In this document: positions 35,245-43,163 of the stretch, piece after piece
How the letters are laid out: every line of letters begins with the position of its first letter
How positions within the stretch are numbered: the first letter of the stretch is position 1
NCBI RefSeq assembly: GCF_000331575.1
Contig: NZ_ANOK01000004.1
Span: 1 to 64,000, forward strand
Reading direction: 5' to 3'
DNA: 64,000 nt
Origin: Calidifontibacillus oryziterrae
GTDB taxonomy: Bacteria > Bacillota > Bacilli > Bacillales > Bacillaceae_J
Position numbers and translations under genes: made by a program
Notes under the pieces: generated by a model
Seen by the model: only the letters and a program-made list of their open reading frames with translations
Database searches by the model: none
What the model was told of the DNA's origin: nothing

Positions 35245-37149
35245 TTAAGAGCTTGTTGAATAGGAAATAATCGAGTTAGTTTCATGTTCTAGGGTATAGA
35301 CGATGTTTTCTTGAGGATCAAAAATATCCTTACTTATGTTTTGAATTGCAATTTTTGCATGATTTAATTTTTTTATTTCAATTTGCTTTCCAGCACTTAA
35401 ATAAGGAATAGCCCCTGTTAATGCTCCAACCTCGTTAGCTTTAATAGTATTAACCGCGTCTATTTTACCGCCACGTATAACTGAATCTTTATTTGCAAAA
35501 ATTACTTTATCTCCAGAAAAAATCTTCGTATTCACGGTACCTCTTCCATGAATTTTAATACAACCATTTGCTTTAATTTCTGCACCATCTGCTTCCTTAA
35601 AATGTATTTCACTATTGTCAAGAATGGATGCTTCTGACTGATTTATATTATCATTTAGTGAGAAAATAATATTCTCAATGATATTTATATTTTTTATTTG
35701 ATGTATTTGATTAGTATTTTCAAAGTTCTTGAGCATATTATAAAGAATTTGAATAGATGCCGGAATGGCAATATTAATATTACGCGCTTCTTTAACAAGA
35801 TCAGACAGTTTTTTTATCATTGGAATCAATTCACTAAATTTTTGTTCTATTAATGTATTGATTATTTTTCCTAACGTAATATTTGCTAAATTTTCTTGAT
35901 TGATTCTTACCATTATTTGATCTAGTACTTTAGAAAAACTAGTAAATGTAAATAGTAAATCCTGCATAATTTTATATAGCTGATTTAACAATACACCATG
36001 CTGTCCGGCAAAAATATTACTATAAAGAACGGATCCATCGATAAATATATTTTGTGCTGATACAATTGTAGAATGGTATACATTCCCTTTTACATATACG
36101 TTTCCCATAGCATCTATTCGCATGTTATCTTTTACATGGCCGTATACAATAACATCCCCATTAAACATAATATTTCCTGTTTTAATGTCGACATCACCTA
36201 ATACTTCATGTACCTGCAATATATCAAAGTATTTTACCGAATTACCTGTGAGAGTTGGGCGTCCAGGCTGAAGTGCAATCACACGCCCATCATCCTTAAT
36301 CTCTACTTTATTTTTCGTACGAACCTCGACTTTTTTCGGGGGTCTGCTTTTTAAAATTTTCCCTAATACATTAAAGCCATCTCTTCCTTCTAAAGGCTTA
36401 TGAACTTGTGCAATTATGTCTCCAGCAGTAACAGTAGGAATTTTTATGCGATTTTTGAAGTCGACTTTTCCTTTAATCTCTTCAAATAGTACTTCAATGT
36501 TATTTTGAAAATTAGTTTTTATATAGCCATCTCGAGATTCAATAATTGGAATACCTTCTGCAACTATAACTGCTTGAAAGGTTGGGGATTTTAATTCATT
36601 TAGGATAGCCGTTATATTAATATCACATTTAATCCCCATTTTATAGATTTCATCCATAATATCAGAGCTTACTCTTTCGATATCGATTTTTTTTTCGATC
36701 TGTTCTAATTCAAACATGAATTTAAGAGCTCTTTTTTTATCCTTTATTCGATAAGATATAATAATACTCTGATGTAATTGTAAAAAAACCTTCAGTTTGT
36801 CTTTACTAATTGTGATATGGAATTCAGAATTATCTTTAGGTCGCCAAGCTACTTTATCTCGTTCCTGGACTACGGTTTCTTTTACTATTTCCCTATTATT
36901 AACGAAAATTTTTACACTTGAATGGGGAATTAGGACGGGCTGTTTTCCATTATTTTTTGGATCCCTTATAAATAATTCGCCACCTCTTGATTCAATAAAT
37001 CCATCATCCTCATTCAATTCAGTTGTTGTTTGTTCAAATTTATTGTTGATCGCTAATTCTTTTTGTACAGATTCTAAGTAATCTCCAATCATTACTTTGT
37101 GATTATCTTGAAATTGGTCTATTATTCTATTTAGATCATTTCTGTCCAT
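35245..37149 (-). CDS. fapA: FapA family (DUF342) polymer-forming protein
   Basis: This 634-residue cytosolic protein shows the FapA/DUF342 layout: an N-terminal basic domain, a central beta-helix rich in short repeats (GNIMFNGDVIVYGHV and GNVYVKGNVYHSTI), a helical insert (about residues 400-490), and more beta-helix at the C-terminus. FapA proteins are linked to cell-surface, flagellar or c-di-GMP-dependent processes. A c-di-GMP-I riboswitch and a terminator lie in its 5' leader (about 37300-37450), so expression should follow c-di-GMP. The ATG at 37149 has a weak GGATGTGA upstream. Confidence 0.8.
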   Translation of the reverse strand: MDRNDLNRIIDQFQDNHKVMIGDYLESVQKELAINNKFEQTTTELNEDDGFIESRGGELFIRDPKNNGKQPVLIPHSSVKIFVNNREIVKETVVQERDKVAWRPKDNSEFHITISKDKLKVFLQLHQSIIISYRIKDKKRALKFMFELEQIEKKIDIERVSSDIMDEIYKMGIKCDINITAILNELKSPTFQAVIVAEGIPIIESRDGYIKTNFQNNIEVLFEEIKGKVDFKNRIKIPTVTAGDIIAQVHKPLEGRDGFNVLGKILKSRPPKKVEVRTKNKVEIKDDGRVIALQPGRPTLTGNSVKYFDILQVHEVLGDVDIKTGNIMFNGDVIVYGHVKDNMRIDAMGNVYVKGNVYHSTIVSAQNIFIDGSVLYSNIFAGQHGVLLNQLYKIMQDLLFTFTSFSKVLDQIMVRINQENLANITLGKIINTLIEQKFSELIPMIKKLSDLVKEARNINIAIPASIQILYNMLKNFENTNQIHQIKNINIIENIIFSLNDNINQSEASILDNSEIHFKEADGAEIKANGCIKIHGRGTVNTKIFSGDKVIFANKDSVIRGGKIDAVNTIKANEVGALTGAIPYLSAGKQIEIKKLNHAKIAIQNISKDIFDPQENIVYTLEHETNSIISYSTSS

Positions 37150-37299
37150 GTTGTATCACATCCATTTACTAGTGTTTTTTTACAGTGGCTCTAGCAAAAA
37201 ATAGATAAATAGCACTCACTTAAGGATAAACTTAGTATCCAATTCATACAGTTTATATCTCTTTTGCTTTATTAAATCACCTGCTAATGATAATCATTT

Positions 37300-37334
37300 T
37301 CAATAAAACAAAAATAACCACCAAAAAGGTGGGG
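37300..37334 (-). terminator. Riboswitch expression-platform terminator
   Basis: On the minus strand CCACC-TTTTT-GGTGG (37332 to 37318) is followed by TTATTTTTGTTTT. It lies just downstream of the aptamer and about 150 bases before the fapA start. Confidence 0.65.
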
Positions 37335-37361
37335 TTTTAAGGTCATAGAATAACCATCTTT

Positions 37362-37447
37362 TTGGTAACCCGGCTATCATTGGTAAGTAGCCTTTAGACC
37401 CGTGGCTTTGCGTCCCTACCTTTCGGTAGGTTTGCTATTATCGTAAG
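37362..37447 (-). ncRNA. Cyclic di-GMP-I (GEMM-I) riboswitch
   Basis: Read on the minus strand, the conserved elements appear in order: GCAAACC (37435-37429), a stem capped by a GAAA tetraloop (37427-37418), GGGACGCAAAGCC (37416-37404), CTAAAG, a second hairpin, and GGGTTACC (37371-37364). This is the GEMM-I consensus that binds c-di-GMP (a few variants bind cGAMP). It lies in the leader of fapA with a terminator between. Confidence 0.9.
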
Positions 37448-37491
37448 ACGACATTTTTTATTTAATTTTATTATTTATATAGTTTATAATC

Positions 37492-37507
37492 TGTGATATT
37501 CATCACA
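37492..37507. promoter_or_regulatory. Crp/Fnr-type palindrome upstream of the riboswitch
   Basis: TGTGATATTCATCACA is a perfect TGTGA-N6-TCACA palindrome, the form bound by Bacillus Fnr and Crp-like proteins. It lies about 45 bases upstream of the aptamer on the fapA side. Confidence 0.5.
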
Positions 37508-37558
37508 CCTATTTATCGGTTTTTAAATTATTCTTGATCATTACGTAACTACAAATAC

Positions 37559-37663
37559 TAGTTGACAATACTAGTTAAAGTACTAGGAGACAGTACTAGG
37601 AGACAGTACTAGGAGACAATACTAGGAGACAGTACTAGGAGACAATACCTAGTTGACAACATA
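37559..37663 (+). repeat. Tandem 13-bp array containing -35-like hexamers
   Basis: Eight units of TAGGAGACAGTAC (12-17 bp) run in tandem. The first (37559) and last (37650) units read TAGTTGACA and so contain a perfect TTGACA hexamer, while inner units have GAGACA at the same place. The array ends at the rhodanese promoter. Confidence 0.8.
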
Positions 37664-37681
37664 CCCATATAGGTATATTCT
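37653..37681 (+). promoter_or_regulatory. Promoter of the rhodanese gene with CsoR/CstR-like operator
   Basis: TTGACA (37653-37658) and TATTCT (37676-37681) are 17 bases apart. The spacer holds ATACCCATATAGGTAT (37661-37676), an inverted repeat like the operators of CsoR/CstR repressors, with CstR controlling sulfide-detoxification genes including rhodaneses. Confidence 0.6.
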
Positions 37682-37808
37682 AATTGTTGTCAGTGTTTTT
37701 TTATAAGCAAGAGCAGATCATTAAATTAGTGTTAGAAAATTTCGATATTCATGGTAGATTATTTATTAGGTATATCTTTGATACTTAAATGTTATGGGAG
37801 GAATTAGC

Positions 37809-38168
37809 ATGGAATATTTAAATTATATAATTTTGGGGTTAATTATTATCTTCTTGGTTCGGAAATTTTTACCAGCAAAAGGTGTAAGGCAAATTACTAC
37901 GGCACAATTAAAAAATGAGTTAAAGGACAAAAACAAACAATTTATTGATGTCCGTACACCGGGGGAGTATAAAGCAAATAACATTCGTGGCTTTAAAAAT
38001 ATTCCATTGCATCAATTAGGAAATCAAGCTGAATCAAAGCTATCGAAAGATAAGGAAGTAGTCGTCATTTGTCAAAGTGGATCTAGAAGTAATAGCGCAT
38101 GTAAAATTTTAAAGAAAAAAGGATTTGAAAAAGTAACAAATGTAAGGGGCGGCATGAGTGCTTGGTAG
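37809..38168 (+). CDS. Membrane-anchored rhodanese-like sulfurtransferase
   Basis: A 119-residue protein with an N-terminal membrane anchor (residues 3-19) and one rhodanese domain with active-site loop CQSGSRS (Cys 88) and the FIDVRTPGEY entry motif. It should transfer sulfane sulfur, probably facing the cytoplasm. ATG 37809 is preferred because GGGAGG lies seven bases upstream. The CstR-like operator and position suggest induction by sulfide or persulfide. No CstR gene is in this window. Confidence 0.85.
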   Translation: MEYLNYIILGLIIIFLVRKFLPAKGVRQITTAQLKNELKDKNKQFIDVRTPGEYKANNIRGFKNIPLHQLGNQAESKLSKDKEVVVICQSGSRSNSACKILKKKGFEKVTNVRGGMSAW

Positions 38169-38269
38169 CCAGTTGCCCTTTTTACAAGAATAACAAAATA
38201 TTTAGCATATTGTGTAATTTGTCCTAATTTTTTCTAGTAAAAAAGTTTGTATTTTTTGTGAAAAAACTA

Positions 38270-38298
38270 TTGATTGAACGATTGCTCGATGCTATAAT
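38270..38298 (+). promoter_or_regulatory. SigA-type promoter flanked by an inverted repeat
   Basis: TTGATT (38270-38275) and TATAAT (38293-38298) are 17 bases apart. CTCGATG (38285-38291) and CATCGAG (38305-38311) form a perfect inverted repeat around the -10. Confidence 0.6.
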
Positions 38299-38304
38299 TT
38301 GAAA

Positions 38305-38382
38305 CATCGAGTTAAAAAAATATGACTTCTGCTATCAACGCAGTGTTTCGTTTCATAGTAAAACGAGGCATTGCGTTTTTTA
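38305..38382 (+). ncRNA. Candidate small RNA or attenuated leader upstream of queG
   Basis: A transcript from the promoter at 38270 would start near 38305 and reach a strong terminator after about 78 bases (AACGCA...TGCGTT with inner TTTCGTTT/AAACGA, then TTTTTT, 38336-38382). No open frame fits. About 230 bases to queG follow without another clear gene; a queG promoter is not identified. Confidence 0.45.
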
Positions 38383-38614
38383 ATGGGAACAAAATTGTTA
38401 AAATTAATTGATAATTATAATATGAACCATAGATAATTACTATCAAATGTCCGATATCTTTATGGTAAAAAGTAATAAGAGTCAATCATCAAAATGTCCG
38501 CAGCCTTAGTATTAGTATAAGGGCTAGAAAGTAGTAAATACCAAACATCAATATATCAAAATCCAAGATATTCGTACTAACATTCCAAATATAAAAGGAG
38601 AGGAGTGGAGAAGA

Positions 38615-39748
38615 GTGTCATTTGCCGAATTAAAGCAACAGCTTATTGAGTATAGCAAAATTATTGGGATTGATAAGATCGGCTTTACAACAGCAGAGCC
38701 TTTTACTGATTTGAAAAGAAGGTTATATGTTCAGCAGCAATTGAATTATCAATCTGGATTTGAAGAGTCAAATATAGAAAAAAGAACAGAGCCTGGACAG
38801 CTTCTTTTAGGTGCACAGTCAATTATCTCGATCGCGCTGGCCTATCCAACAAAAATGAAGGATGCTCCTCGAAGTACGAAGACTGAACGCCGTGGCTTTA
38901 TAAGCCGGGCTTCTTGGGGATTGGATTACCATTATATATTGCGTGATCGCTTAGAGAAACTAGCAAAATTCCTAGCAGAAAAGGTTCCAGAAGCACGCAC
39001 TAAATCAATGGTTGATACAGGCGAGCTTTCTGATCGGGCTGTTGCGGAAAGAGCTGGTATTGGTTGGAGCGGGAAAAATAGTTCAATTATTACGACTGAA
39101 TTTGGCTCTTATGTTTATTTAGGTGAAATGATAACAACCATTCCTTTTCCCCCCGATGAACCTGTTGAAGATTTATGTGGTACTTGTAATAAATGTGTGA
39201 AAGCTTGCCCTACAAGTGCATTAGTTCAGCCTGGGCAATTGGATTCAAGAAAATGTATTGCTTTTTTAACACAAACAAAAGGATTTTTAGAGGATAAATA
39301 TCGAGAAAAGCTTGGAAATCGAGTATATGGATGTGATACGTGCCAAACCATTTGCCCATATAATAAAGGAAAGGATTTTCATCACCATCATGAAATGGAG
39401 CCTGATTCTGAAATTGCAAAGCCAATGTTAAAATCACTTTTATTTATAGGCAATAAAGAATTTAAAGAAAAATTCGGACCTATGTCTGGGTCATGGCGCG
39501 GGAAAAAGCCGCTACAACGGAATGCGATTGTCGCACTTGCCCATTACAAGGATGAAACTGCCATACGTGACTTAGGGAAAGTACTAAAAGAAGATCCTCG
39601 CCCTGTTATAAGAGGAACTGCAGCTTGGGCATTAGGAAAAATTGGCGGAGAAGAAGCTAAAGCAATACTGACTATTGCTCAGCAAAATGAACAAATTGAG
39701 GAAGTTTTAGTTGAAATTGAAAAATCTCTTAAAGTGTTAGAGGATTAA
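38615..39748 (+). CDS. queG: Epoxyqueuosine reductase QueG
   Basis: A 377-residue enzyme with a cobalamin-binding N-terminal part, two 4Fe-4S motifs (CGTCNKCVKACP near residue 190 and CDTCQTICPYNK near 245) and C-terminal HEAT repeats, the full QueG layout. It reduces epoxyqueuosine to queuosine in tRNA wobble positions, using vitamin B12. The GTG start has GGAGAGGAG upstream. The candidate small RNA lies before it. The next gene, ogt, follows after about 190 bases. Confidence 0.92.
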   Translation: MSFAELKQQLIEYSKIIGIDKIGFTTAEPFTDLKRRLYVQQQLNYQSGFEESNIEKRTEPGQLLLGAQSIISIALAYPTKMKDAPRSTKTERRGFISRASWGLDYHYILRDRLEKLAKFLAEKVPEARTKSMVDTGELSDRAVAERAGIGWSGKNSSIITTEFGSYVYLGEMITTIPFPPDEPVEDLCGTCNKCVKACPTSALVQPGQLDSRKCIAFLTQTKGFLEDKYREKLGNRVYGCDTCQTICPYNKGKDFHHHHEMEPDSEIAKPMLKSLLFIGNKEFKEKFGPMSGSWRGKKPLQRNAIVALAHYKDETAIRDLGKVLKEDPRPVIRGTAAWALGKIGGEEAKAILTIAQQNEQIEEVLVEIEKSLKVLED

Positions 39749-39940
39749 ATTGGTTAAGTGAGCAAAAGTATTTGTTTGTATTTAAATTCAAAAAGTGCTT
39801 AAAATGTAGTCTAAACTGAAATGAATTTGTGATGTAAAATTAATGAGAAGGACGATTGTTTATTCTTCATTTTACATTATAGGTATTTTAGCAAAGTTTT
39901 TTTTCAGCAGTCCAAAAATATTGAAAAGGTTTTGGTAAAA

Positions 39941-40723
39941 ATGAAGCCTATATACTGTTATGCAGAAATGGAAAGTCCGATTGGTACGCTAACAATTGCT
40001 ACAACTAATAAAGGGATTTGCAGTATTGAATTTGGTTGTTTTCAAGATGTTCAGCCTTCTTTGATAAGCTGGTTAAATAAGCATTTTTCTACAGATGAAA
40101 TAATTAATCGGAATGAAATGCAAAACTCTGATGCTAAAAACGATCTCAAGAATCGCGATGAAATGTCCGATCGTACAATAGACGAGCTCAAGAATCGCGA
40201 TGAAATGTCTGGTCGTACAATAGACGAGATCAAGAATCGCGATGAAATGTCCGGTCGTACAATAGACGAGCTCAAGAATCGCGATGGAATGTCTGGTCGT
40301 ACAATAGACGAGCTCAAGAATCGCGATGGAATGTCCGGTCGTACTATACACGAGCTCACCTATCACGATAACATGTTACAGCTTGCCATAGATGAGTTAA
40401 CTGAGTATTTTAATGGTGAGCGGGAACGATTTACGATGGAGCTAGATTTGTATGGAACACCATTCCAGCAAAAGGTGTGGAAGGAGCTATTAAAAATAAA
40501 ATACGGGTCAACGAAGTCATATAAAGACATTTCTGAAGCGATTTCGTCTCCAAAGGCGGCTAGGGCAGTGGGTTCGGCGATAGGACGAAATCCAATACCA
40601 ATAGTTATACCTTGCCATCGTGTGATTACAAGTAATGGTAGATTAGGCGGTTTTAGTGGCGGACTAGACAAAAAGGAAAAGCTATTGGCGCTAGAAAACA
40701 TCCCGTTAAATCCGATGTTTTAA
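39941..40723 (+). CDS. ogt: Methylated-DNA--protein-cysteine methyltransferase with expanded internal repeat
   Basis: The C-terminal half (about residues 150-260) is the AGT/Ogt catalytic domain with the acceptor in PCHRVI (Cys 225) and a helix-turn-helix core (GTPFQQKVWKEL). The N-terminal domain (about 1-65) is normal. Between them lie five tandem 14-residue repeats (LKNRDEMSGRTIDE type, 40145-40354), which lengthen the protein from about 170-180 to 260 residues. ATG 39941 has AAAAGG upstream. It should repair O6-methylguanine if the insert is tolerated. Confidence 0.88.
   Translation: MKPIYCYAEMESPIGTLTIATTNKGICSIEFGCFQDVQPSLISWLNKHFSTDEIINRNEMQNSDAKNDLKNRDEMSDRTIDELKNRDEMSGRTIDEIKNRDEMSGRTIDELKNRDGMSGRTIDELKNRDGMSGRTIHELTYHDNMLQLAIDELTEYFNGERERFTMELDLYGTPFQQKVWKELLKIKYGSTKSYKDISEAISSPKAARAVGSAIGRNPIPIVIPCHRVITSNGRLGGFSGGLDKKEKLLALENIPLNPMF
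40145..40354 (+). repeat. Five tandem 42-bp repeats inside ogt
   Basis: Units start at 40145, 40187, 40229, 40271 and 40313, each CTCAAGAATCGCGATG or a close variant at its start, and a degenerate sixth follows. All keep the frame. Two minus-strand frames are also open through the array as a by-product. Confidence 0.95.
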
Positions 40724-40765
40724 TATTAAGGTTGTGTTTAAATCCAGTGCTAATTTTTATGACCT

Positions 40766-40803
40766 AGCCCAGAACACCCGTGACTTTAGTCATGAGCGGT
40801 TCA
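40766..40803 (+). mobile_element. Right-end/omega-RNA-like relic of an IS200/IS605-type element
   Basis: The segment AGCCCAGAAC...CCGTGACTTTAGTCATG...GGTTCA closely resembles the hairpin at the right end of TnpB-carrying IS605-type elements, which forms the omega RNA scaffold. No tnpA or tnpB gene is present; the DNA to 40985 shows only short unconvincing frames. Confidence 0.45.
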
Positions 40804-40985
40804 GATTAAATTTGATGTAGCGACGGGCGATGGCACGTGAGGAAATGTTAAAATTGAATCTTAGTCTTTATTCGGCACTAGAGGCAACAAAGTTGGCTCC
40901 CAGCTGGACTTAGACCGTATGTAAAATAAGCGAAACACCTTCCAAAAAGCATATGCGTTTAGTGGGTGAGGTTCACCAAAGGTTT

Positions 40986-41027
40986 AAAGTGCTTACAACT
41001 AACGATGTAGGCACTTTTATTTTTTTA
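40986..41027 (+). terminator. Terminator before the amidase gene
   Basis: AAAGTGCTTACA and TGTAGGCACTTT pair around an 8-base loop, followed by ATTTTTTT. Confidence 0.75.
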
Positions 41028-41117
41028 CAAGCATAAATTGTTATTAGAAATTCTATCTATTGTTTAGCAACGTCACACGACAAAACGAATGAATGGTATG
41101 AAAAAGGAGTGACAAGT

Positions 41118-42041
41118 ATGTCGTGGTTGGAGCAATTAAAAGAGTTAATTAATGTCCGTCTCCATAAAATAGTCGGTAATTCAGTACGTTGTAGTGAGAC
41201 GGAAAGGATGGAATATGAACAACAGCTTGAAGGAAAACTGGAGCAATTAAAAATGCGTAACGCTGAAATTGTAAAAGCGACGGCAAAAGGTCAAGTTGTA
41301 AGTCAAAAGCTAGTGGAAGGGTTTCGGATTGTTGATTATACGTTACATCAACAATTTTTAATAAAACAATCAAATGAAAAATACATTTTTGAAGAACAAA
41401 TTGAACCACGCCAGCTCATAATAAACGATAATCACATCATGAATAATCACATCATGAAAGATATGTTATTGCCGAAGACTACTGCAAAGACTAATGAATA
41501 TGTTGATATTAAACTTGAGGATTATAATGATAGCGGTGAAAACCGTCAGACGTATCATTATGATCGGAGACGAGCGGTTCAATATGCGGAGAGATGGTGG
41601 AATAGTTATAATCCGAAATATAAAAAGTTTACAGATGATTGCACAAACTATATTTCGCAATGCTTACATGAAGGTGGAATCCCAATGACGGGATTTGGTA
41701 ATCGTAATAGGGGTTGGTGGTACAGCGGCAATTCATGGAGTTACAGTTGGACTGTTGCCCACGCGTTTCGCTGGTATTTAAGTGGAGCAAAACAAGGGAT
41801 TCGTGCCGTTGAGGTTTCCTCAGCGAAAGAATTAATGCTTGGTGATGTAATTTGCTATGATTTTGAAGGTGATGGTAGGTGGAATCATAATACTATCGTA
41901 GTAGCAAAGGATGCAAATAACGAACCATTAGTGAATGCCCATACGTATAATAGTCGTATGCGGTATTGGGCTTATAGAGATTCTTCTGCTTATACTCCAA
42001 ATATCAAATATAAATTTTTTCATATTTTGGACCGACCATAA
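41118..42041 (+). CDS. Amidase-domain protein (YhbB-like, Amidase_6)
   Basis: This 307-residue protein has a helical N-terminal half and a C-terminal Amidase_6 domain (about residues 150-307) starting YDRRRAVQYAERWW, with the catalytic Cys in DDCTNYISQCL and a late His in WNHNTIVV. Such domains occur in putative cell-wall amidases of Bacillus. No signal peptide is seen, so cytoplasmic or forespore location is possible. ATG 41118 has AAAGGAG eight bases upstream. It is a single gene between two terminator-bounded units. Confidence 0.8.
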   Translation: MSWLEQLKELINVRLHKIVGNSVRCSETERMEYEQQLEGKLEQLKMRNAEIVKATAKGQVVSQKLVEGFRIVDYTLHQQFLIKQSNEKYIFEEQIEPRQLIINDNHIMNNHIMKDMLLPKTTAKTNEYVDIKLEDYNDSGENRQTYHYDRRRAVQYAERWWNSYNPKYKKFTDDCTNYISQCLHEGGIPMTGFGNRNRGWWYSGNSWSYSWTVAHAFRWYLSGAKQGIRAVEVSSAKELMLGDVICYDFEGDGRWNHNTIVVAKDANNEPLVNAHTYNSRMRYWAYRDSSAYTPNIKYKFFHILDRP

Positions 42042-42184
42042 TAAATATTGATGCAAATATTTAAAATGCAAATGTGGAAGTGCTATAATATAAAGGTTGA
42101 AAAAGCATTGAGGTATTCATTATAAATATTTGCTTTTTTATTAATCATCATAGTAAGTGTAAAAATTTTTTGAGGTGAACATTT

Positions 42185-42658
42185 ATGGCAATACACGTCG
42201 TACTATATCAGCCAGAAATTCCAGCTAATACGGGAAATATTGCAAGAACCTGTGCTGCAACAAATACTCCGTTGCATTTAATCCATCCACTAGGATTTTC
42301 AACTGATGACAAGATGTTAAAACGAGCAGGGTTGGATTATTGGGAATTTGTAGATATTAGAAATTATGATTCAATAGACATATTTTTTGAGCAGAATAAG
42401 GAAGGGAAACATTATTTCATCACGAAGTTTGGTGAAAACAAACATACTGACTTTGATTTTAGTAATCAAGATGAGGACATTTACTTTATATTTGGGCGAG
42501 AAACAAATGGACTACCAAAGGATTTGATTGCCAAACATCCAGAAACATGTTTACGTTTGCCGATGACTGAAAATGTCCGTGCCTTGAACTTATCAAATAC
42601 TGCTGCTATTTTAATATATGAAGCTTTAAGACAGCAAAACTATCCAGGTTTGTCCTGA
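42185..42658 (+). CDS. trmL: tRNA (cytidine(34)-2'-O)-methyltransferase TrmL
   Basis: A 157-residue SPOUT methyltransferase with the family motifs NTGNIARTCAA (about 17-27), FGRETNGLP (about 101-109) and NLSNTAAILIYEA near the C-terminus, normal length for TrmL/CspR. It 2'-O-methylates the wobble base of certain leucine tRNAs. TGAGGTGA precedes the ATG. It is transcribed alone; a bidirectional terminator lies at 42749. Confidence 0.93.
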   Translation: MAIHVVLYQPEIPANTGNIARTCAATNTPLHLIHPLGFSTDDKMLKRAGLDYWEFVDIRNYDSIDIFFEQNKEGKHYFITKFGENKHTDFDFSNQDEDIYFIFGRETNGLPKDLIAKHPETCLRLPMTENVRALNLSNTAAILIYEALRQQNYPGLS

Positions 42659-42748
42659 AGTTTTATTCTTCAAGAAGAACTAGTGTTTTAGTCTTGAACA
42701 TAAGATTTCACCTTGTTTGGCGTTTAGTTCAGTAAATTCACATAAACA

Positions 42749-42793
42749 AAAAGGCCTTTAGCTAAGAGCACGATCTCAGCTAAAGGCTTTTTT
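42749..42793. terminator. Bidirectional terminator between trmL and a small minus-strand gene
   Basis: GGCCTTTAGCT and AGCTAAAGGC arms, preceded by As and followed by six Ts, so it works on both strands. Confidence 0.85.
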
Positions 42794-42799
42794 CTTTTA

Positions 42800-42889
42800 T
42801 TAGTTTGCATTTGGCTTGTCATTATACCCAGCTGTAAAAATAGCTGTTAAAAATGAAAGAATAACTACCATGATTAAAACGAAGCCCAT
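42800..42889 (-). CDS. 29-residue single-span membrane microprotein
   Basis: The ATG at 42889 (minus strand) has a perfect AAGGAGG nine bases upstream, and the terminator at 42749 lies just behind the stop. The product is one hydrophobic helix (starts MGFVLIMVVILSF) with a polar end (GYNDKPNAN). Small one-span proteins of this kind act as subunits of membrane complexes in Bacillaceae. I do not know the family. Confidence 0.65.
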   Translation of the reverse strand: MGFVLIMVVILSFLTAIFTAGYNDKPNAN

Positions 42890-43163
42890 ACTATTTATCC
42901 TCCTTATATCTTTGCATACGTATTTACCGAAATATATTTCTATTATAGCCCAATTTATTCAGACTGTGAATGAAAATCATAAGAAAAAATATTTATTTGC
43001 TATATCGGATTTGAACAAATCGTTAGGCATACGCATAGTCTATACAAATAATACATTGCTGATTCATGTATTGCTATCTATTCAAAGACATGTTAATAGG
43101 GAAGTTTGCATAAAGTGAATATAAACCACTAATTTGATTTTCAACTTAGAGGGGGGTACTTAT

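Noticed and set aside
37559..37663. Tandem array considered as CRISPR
   Set aside because: Units are 12-17 bp, directly adjacent, with no unique spacers and no Cas genes; the same holds for the arrays at 45382 and 53383.
40051..40366. Two minus-strand frames with repeats opposite ogt
   Set aside because: They are by-products of the 42-bp repeat, which keeps several frames open; ogt is the real gene.
42816..43118. 100-codon plus-strand frame before prkA
   Set aside because: No ribosome binding site, low-complexity AT-rich composition, and it overlaps the better-supported 29-residue minus-strand gene.
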